Source of the DNA: Paenibacillus sp. DCT19
GTDB lineage: Bacteria > Bacillota > Bacilli > Paenibacillales > Paenibacillaceae
Length of the DNA: 64,000 nt
Reading direction: 5' to 3'
Assembly: GCF_003268635.1 (NCBI RefSeq)
Contig: NZ_CP029639.1
Coordinates: forward strand, 2,677,501 to 2,741,500
Notes under the pieces: generated by a model
What the model saw: only the letters and a program-made list of their open reading frames with translations
Told to the model about the DNA's origin: nothing
Database searches by the model: none
Part shown: piece after piece, positions 27,575-36,589 of the stretch
Layout of the letters: each line of letters begins with the position of its first letter
How positions within the stretch are numbered: the first letter of the stretch is position 1
Made by a program: the position numbers and the translations under genes

Positions 27575-27670
27575 CGTAAAATCCCTTTTATTTATGTATT
27601 CTCATAGATGGATAGAGTTATTGATCATAACATAAGAAGCTTGTCAGAGATAATGGATAAAAGAGGAAAG

Positions 27671-27704
27671 GCCTAAACGCTCCTGTAGTCAGGTTCGTTT
27701 AGGC
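27671..27704 (-). terminator. Terminator after the GH43-like gene
   Basis: Stem GCCTAAACG / CGTTTAGGC. On the minus strand it follows the glycosidase stop and is trailed by a T-rich tract (CTTTCCTCTTTT). Confidence 0.65.
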
Positions 27705-27716
27705 TTTTGTCGATGT

Positions 27717-28664
27717 TTATACTGAGCTGTGTCGCAGCTCATTTTCTGGCCGCAAACGAATGTTTAATTGCTCGTCTCTTGGGCATATCAGTTTACCATC
27801 AACGACATCTAGCCTGGCAGCTTGAATCGAGGATCTACGAGCCGGCTCACTAGCATGGTCGACACCTTCAACACGGTCAGGATGCGTAAAATAGAAAATA
27901 TAGGCTTCGTTATCCTGTACAACCACATCAGCATGCAGCCCAATTACACCATCATCGACTCGAACTCCGGGTTGATCCAGAATCCGATTGTTCCACTCCC
28001 ACTGCTCTAGATCATCCGAGCGATATACGGCCTGTCCCCGCCACTCATCCACAATCATCCAATACGAATCCCGGAAACGAAAAACATTAGGCCCTTCATG
28101 AGCTGAACCTGTTATTACAGGGCCAATGACTTCCCAGTGATAGAGATCAGAGCTGTCTGCTGCATACGTATGAGCACCGTTGGCTTCGTCCTTATACCAC
28201 ATACGAAAGCGTCCATCAGGAAGCGGGTAGATACAAGCGTCAATGACACGATCAGAGCTAAGCTTTAATGTGCCGTGGAATGTCCAAGTCAATAGATCCG
28301 GGCTAGTGTAATGCAAGAGGTGACGAGAATGACCTGGCCAATCATGAGGTACGCCTTGAATGTAGCTGACATACATATGATACATTCCATCATGCCAAAA
28401 AATTTCTGGTGCCCAGAACGTATTATGACCCCACTCATGTTCCAGCCCCGTTAAAGTACCTCGATATGTCCAGGATTGTCCTCCATCCAATGAAGAAGCT
28501 ACGCCTAGATCTGTACCGTGAACCCAAGCGAATTTGGGGCCACCTGCTGTAGCTCTTCGATTTGTGTAGATCATCCACCATGCTTGTTCAACATGATTCC
28601 ATACAACAACGGGGTCAGCAGCACCGTCATAAATGGGATCTCGAAATAAGGGTGCACTCATCAT
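27717..28664 (-). CDS. GH43-like five-bladed propeller glycosidase
   Basis: Cytosolic 315-aa beta-propeller protein of the GH43/GH32/GH117 fold, probably releasing arabinose, xylose or galactose units from oligosaccharides. Visible features are the first-blade Asp (FRDPIYDGAADPVVVW), the blade motif HNTFWAPEIFWHDGMYHMYV, the conserved Asp in DRVIDACIYPLPDGRFRMWY and the likely catalytic Glu in GSAHEGPNVFRFRDSYWM. ATG 28664 follows AGGAGGCG; a longer frame upstream is not preferred. No signal peptide. It stands alone; the GH2 gene at the window start is far away. Exact specificity cannot be read from the sequence. Confidence 0.8.
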   Translation of the reverse strand: MMSAPLFRDPIYDGAADPVVVWNHVEQAWWMIYTNRRATAGGPKFAWVHGTDLGVASSLDGGQSWTYRGTLTGLEHEWGHNTFWAPEIFWHDGMYHMYVSYIQGVPHDWPGHSRHLLHYTSPDLLTWTFHGTLKLSSDRVIDACIYPLPDGRFRMWYKDEANGAHTYAADSSDLYHWEVIGPVITGSAHEGPNVFRFRDSYWMIVDEWRGQAVYRSDDLEQWEWNNRILDQPGVRVDDGVIGLHADVVVQDNEAYIFYFTHPDRVEGVDHASEPARRSSIQAARLDVVDGKLICPRDEQLNIRLRPENELRHSSV

Positions 28665-28949
28665 TACGCCTCCTATCGAATAAATGCAGAATAATTTCAT
28701 TCAAGTAAGACTGTCTTCAATCTATCGTATTAGAAAATAAATGGAATTACAATATAGATATTTCAATTGAACAGAATGAATATTTTTATTAATCTAACAT
28801 CATAATTAAATTTTAGATTCTGTAGTAGTATTACTGATCTTATTTTAGTAAAACATCGTGTAAGATGAATAGAAAAATATGCTAATATTTATCTTAGCTA
28901 GGAATGATTAGAGGCTAATTACCAATATGATTACTTGGGAGAGATGAGA

Positions 28950-29396
28950 ATGATCCAGACGAAGTTGAATGAATTGGGTATCGTTTTGCCACAAGCAAGT
29001 GCACCCGCAGCCAAATATGCAAACGCAGTCATTGTGAATGGCATCATGTACGTATCAGGCAAAGGGCCAAATACGGAAGAACGTGGCAAGCTGGGGGGAG
29101 AATTTACAACAGAGCAAGGATATGATTTTGCGCGAAATGCGGGCATTGAGGTTCTGGCCGTCCTTCAGGATGTGCTCGGCTCACTTGATCGCGTCAAGCG
29201 TGTCATCAAAGTACAAGGTTTTATTAACGCAACTGCTTCTTATCAGGAACATCACAAAGTGCTGAATGGCTTCTCGGATCTCATGATGGATGTATTTGAA
29301 GATCGCGGGGCTCATGCTCGTTCTGTGTTCGGAGCGGTGTCTGTCAGAGATAATTTACCACTGATTATTGATTCTATTTTTGAAGTAGAGGAATAA
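28950..29396 (+). CDS. RidA (YjgF/YER057c/UK114) family protein
   Basis: RidA proteins deaminate reactive enamine/imine intermediates. The 148-aa product is of the longer YjgH/atu-like subgroup: GKGPNTEERGKLGGEFTTEQ, then RVIKVQGFINATASYQEHH and a C-terminal ARSVFGAVSVRDNLPLIID. The canonical substrate-binding Arg appears to be in ARSVFGA. ATG 28950 is 8 bases from GGGAG. It is 96 bases upstream of the five-gene run beginning at 29493; whether it is cotranscribed cannot be told, as I see neither a terminator nor a clear promoter in the gap. Confidence 0.85.
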   Translation: MIQTKLNELGIVLPQASAPAAKYANAVIVNGIMYVSGKGPNTEERGKLGGEFTTEQGYDFARNAGIEVLAVLQDVLGSLDRVKRVIKVQGFINATASYQEHHKVLNGFSDLMMDVFEDRGAHARSVFGAVSVRDNLPLIIDSIFEVEE

Positions 29397-29492
29397 AGGT
29401 TAGCAAAGACAAACGAATCATGTTCGCAGCAAAGCCCTAGTCTTAGGTTCATGTAAATAGGTTCATAAAAGGTTCGTTAGGGAGAGACGCAC

Positions 29493-30305
29493 ATGAGACT
29501 GTTAGGTCAAGGAAACACCGCTGATGTATATGAATATTCGCTTACTCAGATTATGAAGCTGTATAAAGTGGGTTATCCACTGGATGCGGTTCAGAGAGAG
29601 CTGCGTATTACAAAATTAGTTCGAGAAAAGGGATTGAATGTACCTCAGGTTGGGGCGTTGGTGGAGAAGGAAGGACGTAACGGTATCGTGTTCGAGCGTA
29701 TTGAGGGTAGCACGATGTTGTTGCTGATGATTCAGCAGCCTGACTTGATGGAGGAGCTTTCAGTGCGTTTGGCGCAATGTCATTATGATCTACATGCTCT
29801 AGCTGATCATGAGGGAACTCTCCCAGTACAGAAAGAGATATTGATAGGGGCAATTCACCGTGCTCCATTGCTGTCAGACCAAGATAAAGAGCGGATTATA
29901 AAGTATTTAGCGAACCTTCCCGAGCGTCAGCAGATTTGTCATGGGGACTTTCACCATGATAATGTCATGTTTAGTGAAGCAGAAGATCAGCTTTGGTTGA
30001 TTGACTGGATGACAGGTATGTCGGGCGATCCAGCGGGTGATGTTGCTCGAAGTTGGGTAATATTAATGAGCGGTTCGTTACCTGAGGATGTCGATCCTAC
30101 AATGAAGTTAGGGTTTGAGACATCCCGTAATACGTTGGTAGACCGGTATATCCAGCAATATTTATTAATCTCTGGCTTAAGTTGGGAGGATGTAGATACT
30201 TGGATCTTACCTGTTGCTGCCGCTCGACTGGATGAGCAGTTATCGGAACGAGAGGCTGAGCGAGTCATGACGTTTATACACGATCGTCTTCTTCTGTTAG
30301 ACTGA
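29493..30305 (+). CDS. Aminoglycoside phosphotransferase-like kinase
   Basis: Protein-kinase-like small-molecule kinase of 270 aa. Glycine-rich start LGQGNTADVYEY, an invariant-Lys candidate in IMKLYK, the catalytic loop CHGDFHHDNVMF (His150) and metal-binding Asp in WLIDWMTGMSGDP are all intact, so it should be active. Substrate unknown; members phosphorylate antibiotics, sugars, choline or amino alcohols. ATG 29493. It is the first gene of a tight same-strand run: a 711-aa methyltransferase follows after 33 bases. Confidence 0.82.
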   Translation: MRLLGQGNTADVYEYSLTQIMKLYKVGYPLDAVQRELRITKLVREKGLNVPQVGALVEKEGRNGIVFERIEGSTMLLLMIQQPDLMEELSVRLAQCHYDLHALADHEGTLPVQKEILIGAIHRAPLLSDQDKERIIKYLANLPERQQICHGDFHHDNVMFSEAEDQLWLIDWMTGMSGDPAGDVARSWVILMSGSLPEDVDPTMKLGFETSRNTLVDRYIQQYLLISGLSWEDVDTWILPVAAARLDEQLSEREAERVMTFIHDRLLLLD

Positions 30306-30338
30306 TTCATTGACATTACATAACGAGGTGAACGTTGT

Positions 30339-32474
30339 ATGCTGCAATCATTAGAAGCCATTCAATTATTCAGATCAGAACACATCTTAGAGGCAGAGCA
30401 GCAGCCTTGGCTGAAACTGCTTGTCGAAGCAGAGCAAGTGAACATTAATCTTGAACGTATTCATTCCATAGCTGAGCTTGAAGAGACGAATCTCGTTTTG
30501 GACTATGTGGAACGCACGCTTCAGGTGCTGGATCGACTTGAAGTGTCGTTTTGGGTGCGTGATATTGTGGAGGAAGTGCTGGCTTGGTCAGAGATTGCCA
30601 AAGCGGGCTCGATGAACCAACGCCGTGCGTGGCAGAGAGCGGGAATCAATCTATTCGTGCATAACATCGGTTCTGCACAATTGTATGATCTGTACCACCG
30701 CCAGGGTCACGACACCAATCATCACACCACACGATATGAGATTATTCGAACGTTAATTGCAACTCACGGACTCGTAGGTCAGTATATTCGTGGGGAAATT
30801 CCTTTTGCAGAGAACACACCGCTTCATACCTTTATTTCAAAAGGATGGCTGACAGAGAATGAACTGCATACCATTCTTATGACATTAAACGAATGCATTA
30901 TTGCTGGCGTTAACTCTGAGCTGTGGCAACAAGTGCAAAGCGAAGCGCAGGAAATTATAGGCTGGATCGTGACGGAGTCAGATCATCGGGATTGGACGAT
31001 GCAGGAACGTTTGTCTCGTTTGAGAAGTGCCTCAATCCGCCGGGGCGAGGATGTAAATTCCGCTTATCAAGCGATACAAGATCAGTGGGATATTGATCTG
31101 GCATTATCTCCATTAGAACACCGAACCTTGTGGTATGTAGAGTCGGCGTTGCAGGATTTCTCATTGCAGGAGATGATCAAGGTTTTGTTGCTGACCATAC
31201 ATCGAGCTCCGATCCAATCGCTAGCGTCCAACGTTACGAAGCCTGATGATGAACGTCCTGTTTCACAGGTTCAACACATTAGTTTCGAACCCTTGATGAA
31301 CAGCATGTATTACGATTACAAAGGTGTTAAGAAACTGAATGTGTATAAGAAAAGAATGATTGAAAAGTATCTGGAGCAGTGGTCATGGGCACAGATTGAA
31401 TCAGATCATGAGATCGTATACCCTCATCTGGCTCATCGGGTAGAACGCCACCCTGAATTACCGGATACCGTATTTGTCAATTTTGAATTCTCGCCGGCTG
31501 CTGAGAAGTTAATTGCCTTCTGTATTGAAGCTGAGAAATCACCATTATATGACAAGGCTGTGCTGCTGTTATTTGATCTGTTTGGATTACGGCGTGATGC
31601 TTATGACCGGTTTCATAATGAAGAAACGTATCTTGCGGATATGAATAGCTCCGGTGATTACAAAAAAGTACTACTCGACTATATGGTAGGTAAACGAGTG
31701 TTAGATATCGGCCCAGGTGGTGGGGTATTACTGGACTTGATCGAACAGGAGAAGCCTGAGCTGGAGCCGATCGGAATTGATATCTCGACAAATGTAATTG
31801 AAGCGTTAGAGCGGAAGAAGCAGCTGGAAGGCCATCGCTGGCAGGTCATGAAGGGGGATGCACTTCAGTTGCATCAATACGTTCAGCCTGGAACGGTGGA
31901 TACGGTTATTTTCTCATCCATTCTGCATGAATTGTATTCCTATATTGAACGCGATGGTCAAAAATTCAATCAGGATACGGTGATTGCTGCTCTTCAAAGC
32001 TCGTTCAATGTGTTATCTCCTGGTGGAAGAATTCTTATCCGTGACGGCATCATGACAGAACCTGTAGGTCAGAAGCGTCGCATTCGGTTTCTTGAACCTG
32101 AAGGGATGCGCTGGTTGGAACGATATACGCAGGACTTCCAAGGGCGGACGATAACCTATGAAGTTTTGTCTGAGAATGAGGTGCTGCTTCCGATCAATGA
32201 TGCGATGGAATTCCTGTACACATACACTTGGGGTGAGGAAGCCTACGTACACGAGATTCAGGAGCAATTTGGCATATTTACGCCATCTGCCTATGAGCAA
32301 TGTATTCATGAAGCATTGGGTGATGAGGCACAGATCATCACTCTGCAGCATTTTCTACAACAGGGATACACAGAGGCGCTTAGCGGACGGATTGAATTCA
32401 TGGATGAAGAAGGGCGTGAGACTTCACTACCAGATAGCACCTGCCTGATTGTGATTGAGAAGAGAAGGGATTGA
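30339..32474 (+). CDS. Large protein with C-terminal SAM methyltransferase domain
   Basis: A 711-aa cytosolic protein. Residues about 445-600 are a class I SAM-dependent methyltransferase: motif I VLDIGPGGGVLLDL (residue 454 on), acidic GIDIS, KGDALQLHQY and the post-I motif FSSILHELYSYIE, then LSPGGRILIRDG. The first 440 residues are mostly helical (for example IATHGLVGQYIRGEIPFAEN) and match nothing I recognise; a central segment has FVNFEFSPAAEKLIAFCIEA. Good ribosome site (ACGAGGTGAA). A histidine phosphatase gene starts 7 bases after its stop. Substrate unknown; the size of the N-terminal part suggests recognition of a large substrate or partner. Confidence 0.75.
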   Translation: MLQSLEAIQLFRSEHILEAEQQPWLKLLVEAEQVNINLERIHSIAELEETNLVLDYVERTLQVLDRLEVSFWVRDIVEEVLAWSEIAKAGSMNQRRAWQRAGINLFVHNIGSAQLYDLYHRQGHDTNHHTTRYEIIRTLIATHGLVGQYIRGEIPFAENTPLHTFISKGWLTENELHTILMTLNECIIAGVNSELWQQVQSEAQEIIGWIVTESDHRDWTMQERLSRLRSASIRRGEDVNSAYQAIQDQWDIDLALSPLEHRTLWYVESALQDFSLQEMIKVLLLTIHRAPIQSLASNVTKPDDERPVSQVQHISFEPLMNSMYYDYKGVKKLNVYKKRMIEKYLEQWSWAQIESDHEIVYPHLAHRVERHPELPDTVFVNFEFSPAAEKLIAFCIEAEKSPLYDKAVLLLFDLFGLRRDAYDRFHNEETYLADMNSSGDYKKVLLDYMVGKRVLDIGPGGGVLLDLIEQEKPELEPIGIDISTNVIEALERKKQLEGHRWQVMKGDALQLHQYVQPGTVDTVIFSSILHELYSYIERDGQKFNQDTVIAALQSSFNVLSPGGRILIRDGIMTEPVGQKRRIRFLEPEGMRWLERYTQDFQGRTITYEVLSENEVLLPINDAMEFLYTYTWGEEAYVHEIQEQFGIFTPSAYEQCIHEALGDEAQIITLQHFLQQGYTEALSGRIEFMDEEGRETSLPDSTCLIVIEKRRD

Positions 32475-32481
32475 ACCATGC

Positions 32482-33063
32482 ATGAGCAGCGAGGTCTTAA
32501 CGACATTGTATTTTGTAAGGCACGCGGAATCCGAGTATGTGGAAGGACTAGAGCGTGAACGTGGTTTGACAGAACAAGGTAAGCATGATGCCGAGACGGT
32601 TTCATGCTTACTTCGTCATGAGAGCATTAATCTATTCTATTCAAGTCCCTATAAGCGTGCGCTGGACACCGTGCAAGGGCTGGCAGACGAAATGGGAGTT
32701 GAGATCATAACCATAGAAGATTTGCGTGAGCGTGCATTATCTAGTTCCAATGTGCGGCATACCAACTTTCGAGCAGCCAAGCGCAAGCTGTATGAAGAGC
32801 GTTCATTTGCCTTTCCGGGTGGTGAATCCAGCATTCAAGCACAGCAGCGTGCAGTTCAAGCTATATCAGACATCTTAGAACGGCATTCAGGGCAAAAGAT
32901 TGTGATTGGCACACATGGGGATGTCATGACCCTAATCTTCAATTATTATGATGCATCCTATGACTATGAGTTCTGGGGAAGTACCTCTATGCCAGATATT
33001 TATAAGCTGGAGTTTGATGAAGATCATAAACTCATGCAAGTAAGCCGTTTATGGAAGCCCTAA
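32482..33063 (+). CDS. Histidine phosphatase (phosphoglycerate mutase-like) family protein
   Basis: A 193-aa phosphatase of the PGM/branch 1 histidine acid phosphatase family. Motifs: TLYFVRHAESEY with the phospho-His, SSPYKRALDTVQG with the second Arg, an acid Glu region ERALSS, and the C-terminal IGTHGDVMTLI. All catalytic residues are present. ATG 32482 is chosen because translation in that frame begins MSSEVLTTLYF; it starts 7 bases after the methyltransferase stop. Pairing a phosphatase with an APH-like kinase two genes upstream hints at opposing or sequential phosphate chemistry, but that is inference. Confidence 0.85.
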   Translation: MSSEVLTTLYFVRHAESEYVEGLERERGLTEQGKHDAETVSCLLRHESINLFYSSPYKRALDTVQGLADEMGVEIITIEDLRERALSSSNVRHTNFRAAKRKLYEERSFAFPGGESSIQAQQRAVQAISDILERHSGQKIVIGTHGDVMTLIFNYYDASYDYEFWGSTSMPDIYKLEFDEDHKLMQVSRLWKP

Positions 33064-33089
33064 TACTTCGAAGTAGAGAGGAGATAGGA

Positions 33090-33758
33090 ATGAAAACTAC
33101 ATTTCATAATGATACATATACCATCGAGGAGCTACACGTTTCGCCTTTACAGGAGCAAACCTATTGTATATTCGATCTCGAAGGTACAGGCATCTTACCC
33201 GATCAAGAAAGTGTGACACAGTTTGGAGCGTTGTTATACAACAATCGTGACCAACTCCATGAGACTTTCTCGACGTTATCACGAGCTGATAAACCGATTC
33301 CGCAAGCCGTTGCACAATTAACGGGCATTACCAATGAAGATATGATTACGGCGCCCTCATTTATGGAAGCCTTTCGTGCTTTTACAGATTTCATTGGAGA
33401 TCGTGTGCTTGTGACCCAAGCGGGGTATGAGTATGATTTGCCGATATTAAGACGTCATTGTGAGCGGTATGGACTGCCGATGTTTAACAATGATGTACTG
33501 GATACCAAAGCTATGTTTACATACATCCATCCTGAGATAAACGAAGTGATCTCCACGGATTTTCTGATTCAGTATTATGGCTTGCATACAGAGGGCATTC
33601 AGAGACATGATGCACTCGCAGATTGTAGTATTATCGCACTTATATTCGAACGGATTCTTGAAGAATACCGGGCGCTTGGTCTGGATCAATTCACAGCCGA
33701 TCCTGCTCGTTCGATGAAACGGTTCGTGATACCAGAGATGTATCTGAATGATAATTGA
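33090..33758 (+). CDS. DEDDh 3'-5' exonuclease (DnaQ-like)
   Basis: A 222-aa nuclease of the DnaQ/RNase T fold. ExoI motif YCIFDLEGTG (Asp29, Glu31), ExoII in VLVTQAGYEYDLPILRRHC (Asp after Tyr), and ExoIII HDALADCS (His and Asp) are all conserved, so it should be active on DNA or RNA 3' ends. A short N-terminal extension precedes the domain. ATG 33090 follows GAGGAGATAGG, 26 bases after the phosphatase stop. The order phosphatase then exonuclease in one operon is unusual. Confidence 0.85.
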   Translation: MKTTFHNDTYTIEELHVSPLQEQTYCIFDLEGTGILPDQESVTQFGALLYNNRDQLHETFSTLSRADKPIPQAVAQLTGITNEDMITAPSFMEAFRAFTDFIGDRVLVTQAGYEYDLPILRRHCERYGLPMFNNDVLDTKAMFTYIHPEINEVISTDFLIQYYGLHTEGIQRHDALADCSIIALIFERILEEYRALGLDQFTADPARSMKRFVIPEMYLNDN

Positions 33759-33785
33759 TAAATGATAAATAGGGGACGAGCTGAA

Positions 33786-34712
33786 GTGACGAACCAACTG
33801 ACGATGAGAAGTGCGGGATGGATCTTTTTTGTGTCCTATGTTATGGGCATCTTGTTCACGGCATGGATCAGTTCGAAAGGCAATCCACATCACGATAATC
33901 TAATGTTATTCCTCGCATATGTAGCCATTGGTCAAATCGTACTCAATGTGATGCCAGCCGTAATCTGGTGTCGATACCGAAATATATCTCTTCGAACAGC
34001 ATTTAAGCTACATAAAGTATCTTTGAGGAATGTCATCCTGTCTATGTTGATATTTGCTCTAAGTCAGATGATCTTGCTGTTTTTCCACCAGCTTACTGAA
34101 GTTGTTTCACAATGGTTAGGGGTTTCTTATGGAACATCATATTATCCGATTGCGGACTCCCTGTTTTCCTTAGGCATTCTCTTGATAAGCATCGGGATCA
34201 TTCCTCCGATCTGTGAGGAGCTCCTGTTTCGGGGCGTGTTGCTGAGCGGGTATGCCAAACGGGGACTGTGGTTCGCCGCGATTGTTAGTTCTTTTCTGTT
34301 CGCCTTGTTCCATGACAACCCCTACCGATTAATTGAATTATTCGGAGCGGCTCTCGTTTCAGCTATCATTGTCATTCGATCAGGCTCCATCATTCCAGGC
34401 ATTATCGTTCATTTGATCACGAACTCTACGTATGTTATTAGCTCATATATTCAGGGAGGAGACATGCTGGAGGGGATGACAACCCCAGAGGGACCTACTC
34501 TACTCATCCTACTGATGACGGGTTTTGCCTCACTGATTACTTTGATGATCTGCAGATGGTTATATACTCGGTTTGATCATCCTGAGACTGGAGTAAGAGT
34601 GAACAAGGCTGGTGCTTCTGCTGGATTTCGTTCATTGGCCTGGATGATTCCGATCCTGCTATCTATCGTTGTGTTTGTTATCAAATTTTGGATAGAAAAA
34701 TTCGCTTTATAA
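33786..34712 (+). CDS. CPBP-family intramembrane metalloprotease
   Basis: Abi/CAAX-protease-like membrane protein of 308 aa with about eight hydrophobic segments. The glutamate motif ICEELLFRGVLLSGY (EExxxR), the FALFHDN motif and the HLITNS motif are intact. Such proteins process membrane substrates or protect against bacteriocins. The GTG at 33786 is chosen because AGGGGA lies 9 bases upstream; an in-frame ATG at 33762 has no ribosome site. Last gene of the run; a 27-base gap separates it from the exonuclease gene. Confidence 0.82.
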   Translation: MTNQLTMRSAGWIFFVSYVMGILFTAWISSKGNPHHDNLMLFLAYVAIGQIVLNVMPAVIWCRYRNISLRTAFKLHKVSLRNVILSMLIFALSQMILLFFHQLTEVVSQWLGVSYGTSYYPIADSLFSLGILLISIGIIPPICEELLFRGVLLSGYAKRGLWFAAIVSSFLFALFHDNPYRLIELFGAALVSAIIVIRSGSIIPGIIVHLITNSTYVISSYIQGGDMLEGMTTPEGPTLLILLMTGFASLITLMICRWLYTRFDHPETGVRVNKAGASAGFRSLAWMIPILLSIVVFVIKFWIEKFAL

Positions 34713-34830
34713 GAGTGACATTTCTCGCATAACTCTTCTTGCTTACGACACGGTCGATAAAAGCAGGAGGAAGGTGATAAGGAACAAAATTCACTTTTTC
34801 AACGATCAATTATGCCTTCGCTGAGAATGT

Positions 34831-35397
34831 TTAAATTGTTTCCTTTTTGCGGCAGACATAAACGAAAGCAGGTGGGATGTTGAGCGGCACGACGTGGATT
34901 TTTTCGATAATGAAATGCTCAGAAAGTGTTTTTCTCATCTGCAGAGAATATTGAAAGGCAATAAACAATCCACCAGGTTTAAGTGACTTTACAATTTGAT
35001 CCACTAAGGTGTCTCGCAATCCAGGTTCGAAGTTGAAAAAGGGTAATCCACTAAACACCACATCCAATTGTTGTACATCAGCTTGTGCCATTGTCTCTAC
35101 TAACTTAGTCGCATTGGGATAACAGGTGAACGCAGGAAATGTACTTTGCAATTGATATCTCATCGTCTCATCCATCTCAAATAATAAAACTTTGGTTGAT
35201 CGCTGAACCTCGTTATAGATGTAACGTGTAATTGCTCCAGTACCTGATCCAAGCTCGGCTACTGCTTTGGCTTCAAGCCAAGGAGCCTGACTTACCATTT
35301 TGCTCGCTAGAAAACGAGAGCTGGGAATAATGCTACCTACATTTTTGGGACTGCGAAAAAAGCTTTTCAGAAAAAGAAGAGATTCTTTGAAATTCAA
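34831..35397 (-). CDS. Class I SAM methyltransferase, PmtA/KsgA-like
   Basis: A 188-aa protein whose start LLFLKSFFRSPKNVGSIIPS is characteristic of phospholipid N-methyltransferase-like (PmtA) proteins; motif I is AVAELGSGTGAITRYI, followed by VLLFEMDETM and FSGLPFFNFEP. Membrane-associated lipid or other small-molecule methylation is a reasonable inference. Start: a TTG at 35397 preceded by GGAGG (8 bases) gives the family's normal N terminus; the frame remains open upstream to 35523 but that extension has no ribosome site. Convergent with the CPBP gene. Confidence 0.75.
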   Translation of the reverse strand: MNFKESLLFLKSFFRSPKNVGSIIPSSRFLASKMVSQAPWLEAKAVAELGSGTGAITRYIYNEVQRSTKVLLFEMDETMRYQLQSTFPAFTCYPNATKLVETMAQADVQQLDVVFSGLPFFNFEPGLRDTLVDQIVKSLKPGGLFIAFQYSLQMRKTLSEHFIIEKIHVVPLNIPPAFVYVCRKKETI

Positions 35398-35762
35398 TGT
35401 CGGTTCCTCCAAGGTGTTATTTGATAAAAGGAATGAGATTCGGTATTTAATAAAGTAGGCTAAGAATGGGACGCCCCAGGTAAGTGCCGGCTGTAAAATA
35501 GAATATGGTTCAGAGCACAGCACTGGAATACGAAATAAAGATAAATTTTAAAAAGGTAAGTCGCTTAGGCCAATGAATATGGTCAGAACATAACGTACAA
35601 GTGGAATGAAAATATCTATATATAGCGATGAGCGGCCGTGTTTACTCGAAATTCATCCAGCTCTTATGCAGACATGATAATGAAAGAAACTGAGGAAATC
35701 GTAAGGATAATTCTGAAGAAAAACTAAAGATTTCGTGGGTGAAAAATAAATCTGTGCACGTA

Positions 35763-35797
35763 AAAACGCTCGTCAACGTGATGTTGGCAAGCGTTTT
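35763..35797. terminator. Hairpin with T run, probable terminator
   Basis: AAAACGCT and AGCGTTTT arms with an inner CAAC/GTTG pairing and a T-rich tail on both strands; direction uncertain. Confidence 0.55.
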
Positions 35798-35847
35798 AGT
35801 AGTTGTTTGGATAATCGAATGAAATATCACCGTGTAGAAAGACGAAT

Positions 35848-35874
35848 AGGCTACCGAGAAGATCTCGATAGCCT
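35848..35874 (-). terminator. Hairpin downstream of the TetR gene
   Basis: 12-base arms AGGCTACCGAGA / TCTCGATAGCCT with one mismatch and a 3-base loop; the T tract on the minus side is weak. Confidence 0.45.
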
Positions 35875-35953
35875 TATACAAGTACATATGTTGCTCACCA
35901 CAAATATGAATACATGTTAGCCTAAGAAGTGATTAATTCATCAGCCCGCCAAG

Positions 35954-36589
35954 TTAATCATCATGGCAAGCGTAATGCAGCAGCATGTCCACCAATTGCC
36001 CCGTCATCTGCTCATTCGGTGGGTAGAGATCGACTGAACGACGTGTGACCATCTTCTGAAGTGCACCCATCATCACCGTGAATATAAACTGAGCAAGTTG
36101 AAGTGGGGAAGAGGTATTCTTGATGCTGCCATCTGTGATCCCTGCATTAAGTACATCCAGCAGAAAGTGATTTTCTTTGCCAATCTGATTGAATCGATCA
36201 TACGTCTCTCTTAATTCAGGAGTAAAATCATAAACCTCATAGTTGATGTCGAACAGTTGAATGAATCGGATATGATCCGGATGGTTCCGGGCAAAGCTGA
36301 TCCAGGCATGAAGCATGGCTTCGAGCTGTTCACGACCGTTTAGCCCCGTATTCCCCGACAGACTAACATGATCCGTTAAATTCACCACCAGTTGCATTTG
36401 AATCGTAAGAAGCAGCTCATCGAGTGACTGAAAATGCTTGTAGAAGGTTACTCGGCTTAGTTCTGCTTTGGAGCAAACGTCCTTGATCTTCACCTGGAGC
36501 AGTCCATGCTTCAAAAAAAGTTCCTTACCTGCTGCGATCAGGTCATCGCGATGTTTATTTCTAATCTGCTGATGATAATTTTCATTCAC
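35954..36589 (-). CDS. TetR-family transcriptional regulator
   Basis: A 211-aa TetR repressor. The N-terminal HTH reads LIAAGKELFLKHGLLQVKIK then CSKAELSRVTFYKHFQSLDE; the remainder is an all-helical ligand and dimer domain. The GTG start at 36589 lies inside the last codons of the MFS gene (8-base overlap), so it is cotranscribed with that efflux pump and probably regulates it. The dyads at 37804-37836 upstream of the pump are candidate binding sites. Confidence 0.85.
   Translation of the reverse strand: MNENYHQQIRNKHRDDLIAAGKELFLKHGLLQVKIKDVCSKAELSRVTFYKHFQSLDELLLTIQMQLVVNLTDHVSLSGNTGLNGREQLEAMLHAWISFARNHPDHIRFIQLFDINYEVYDFTPELRETYDRFNQIGKENHFLLDVLNAGITDGSIKNTSSPLQLAQFIFTVMMGALQKMVTRRSVDLYPPNEQMTGQLVDMLLHYACHDD

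Larger units (their letters stand above)
35398..35953. other. Intergenic region with two hairpins
   Basis: AT-rich gap. Hairpin 1: AAAACGCT / AGCGTTTT at 35763-35797, enclosing CAAC/GTTG, with A and T runs. Hairpin 2: AGGCTACCGAGA / TCTCGATAGCCT at 35848-35874 (one mismatch), the likely end of the TetR transcript. No credible gene. Confidence 0.55.

Noticed and set aside
35642..35887. 81-codon minus-strand frame in the gap before the TetR gene
   Set aside because: It covers two hairpins, has no ribosome site and its composition looks like random AT-rich translation.
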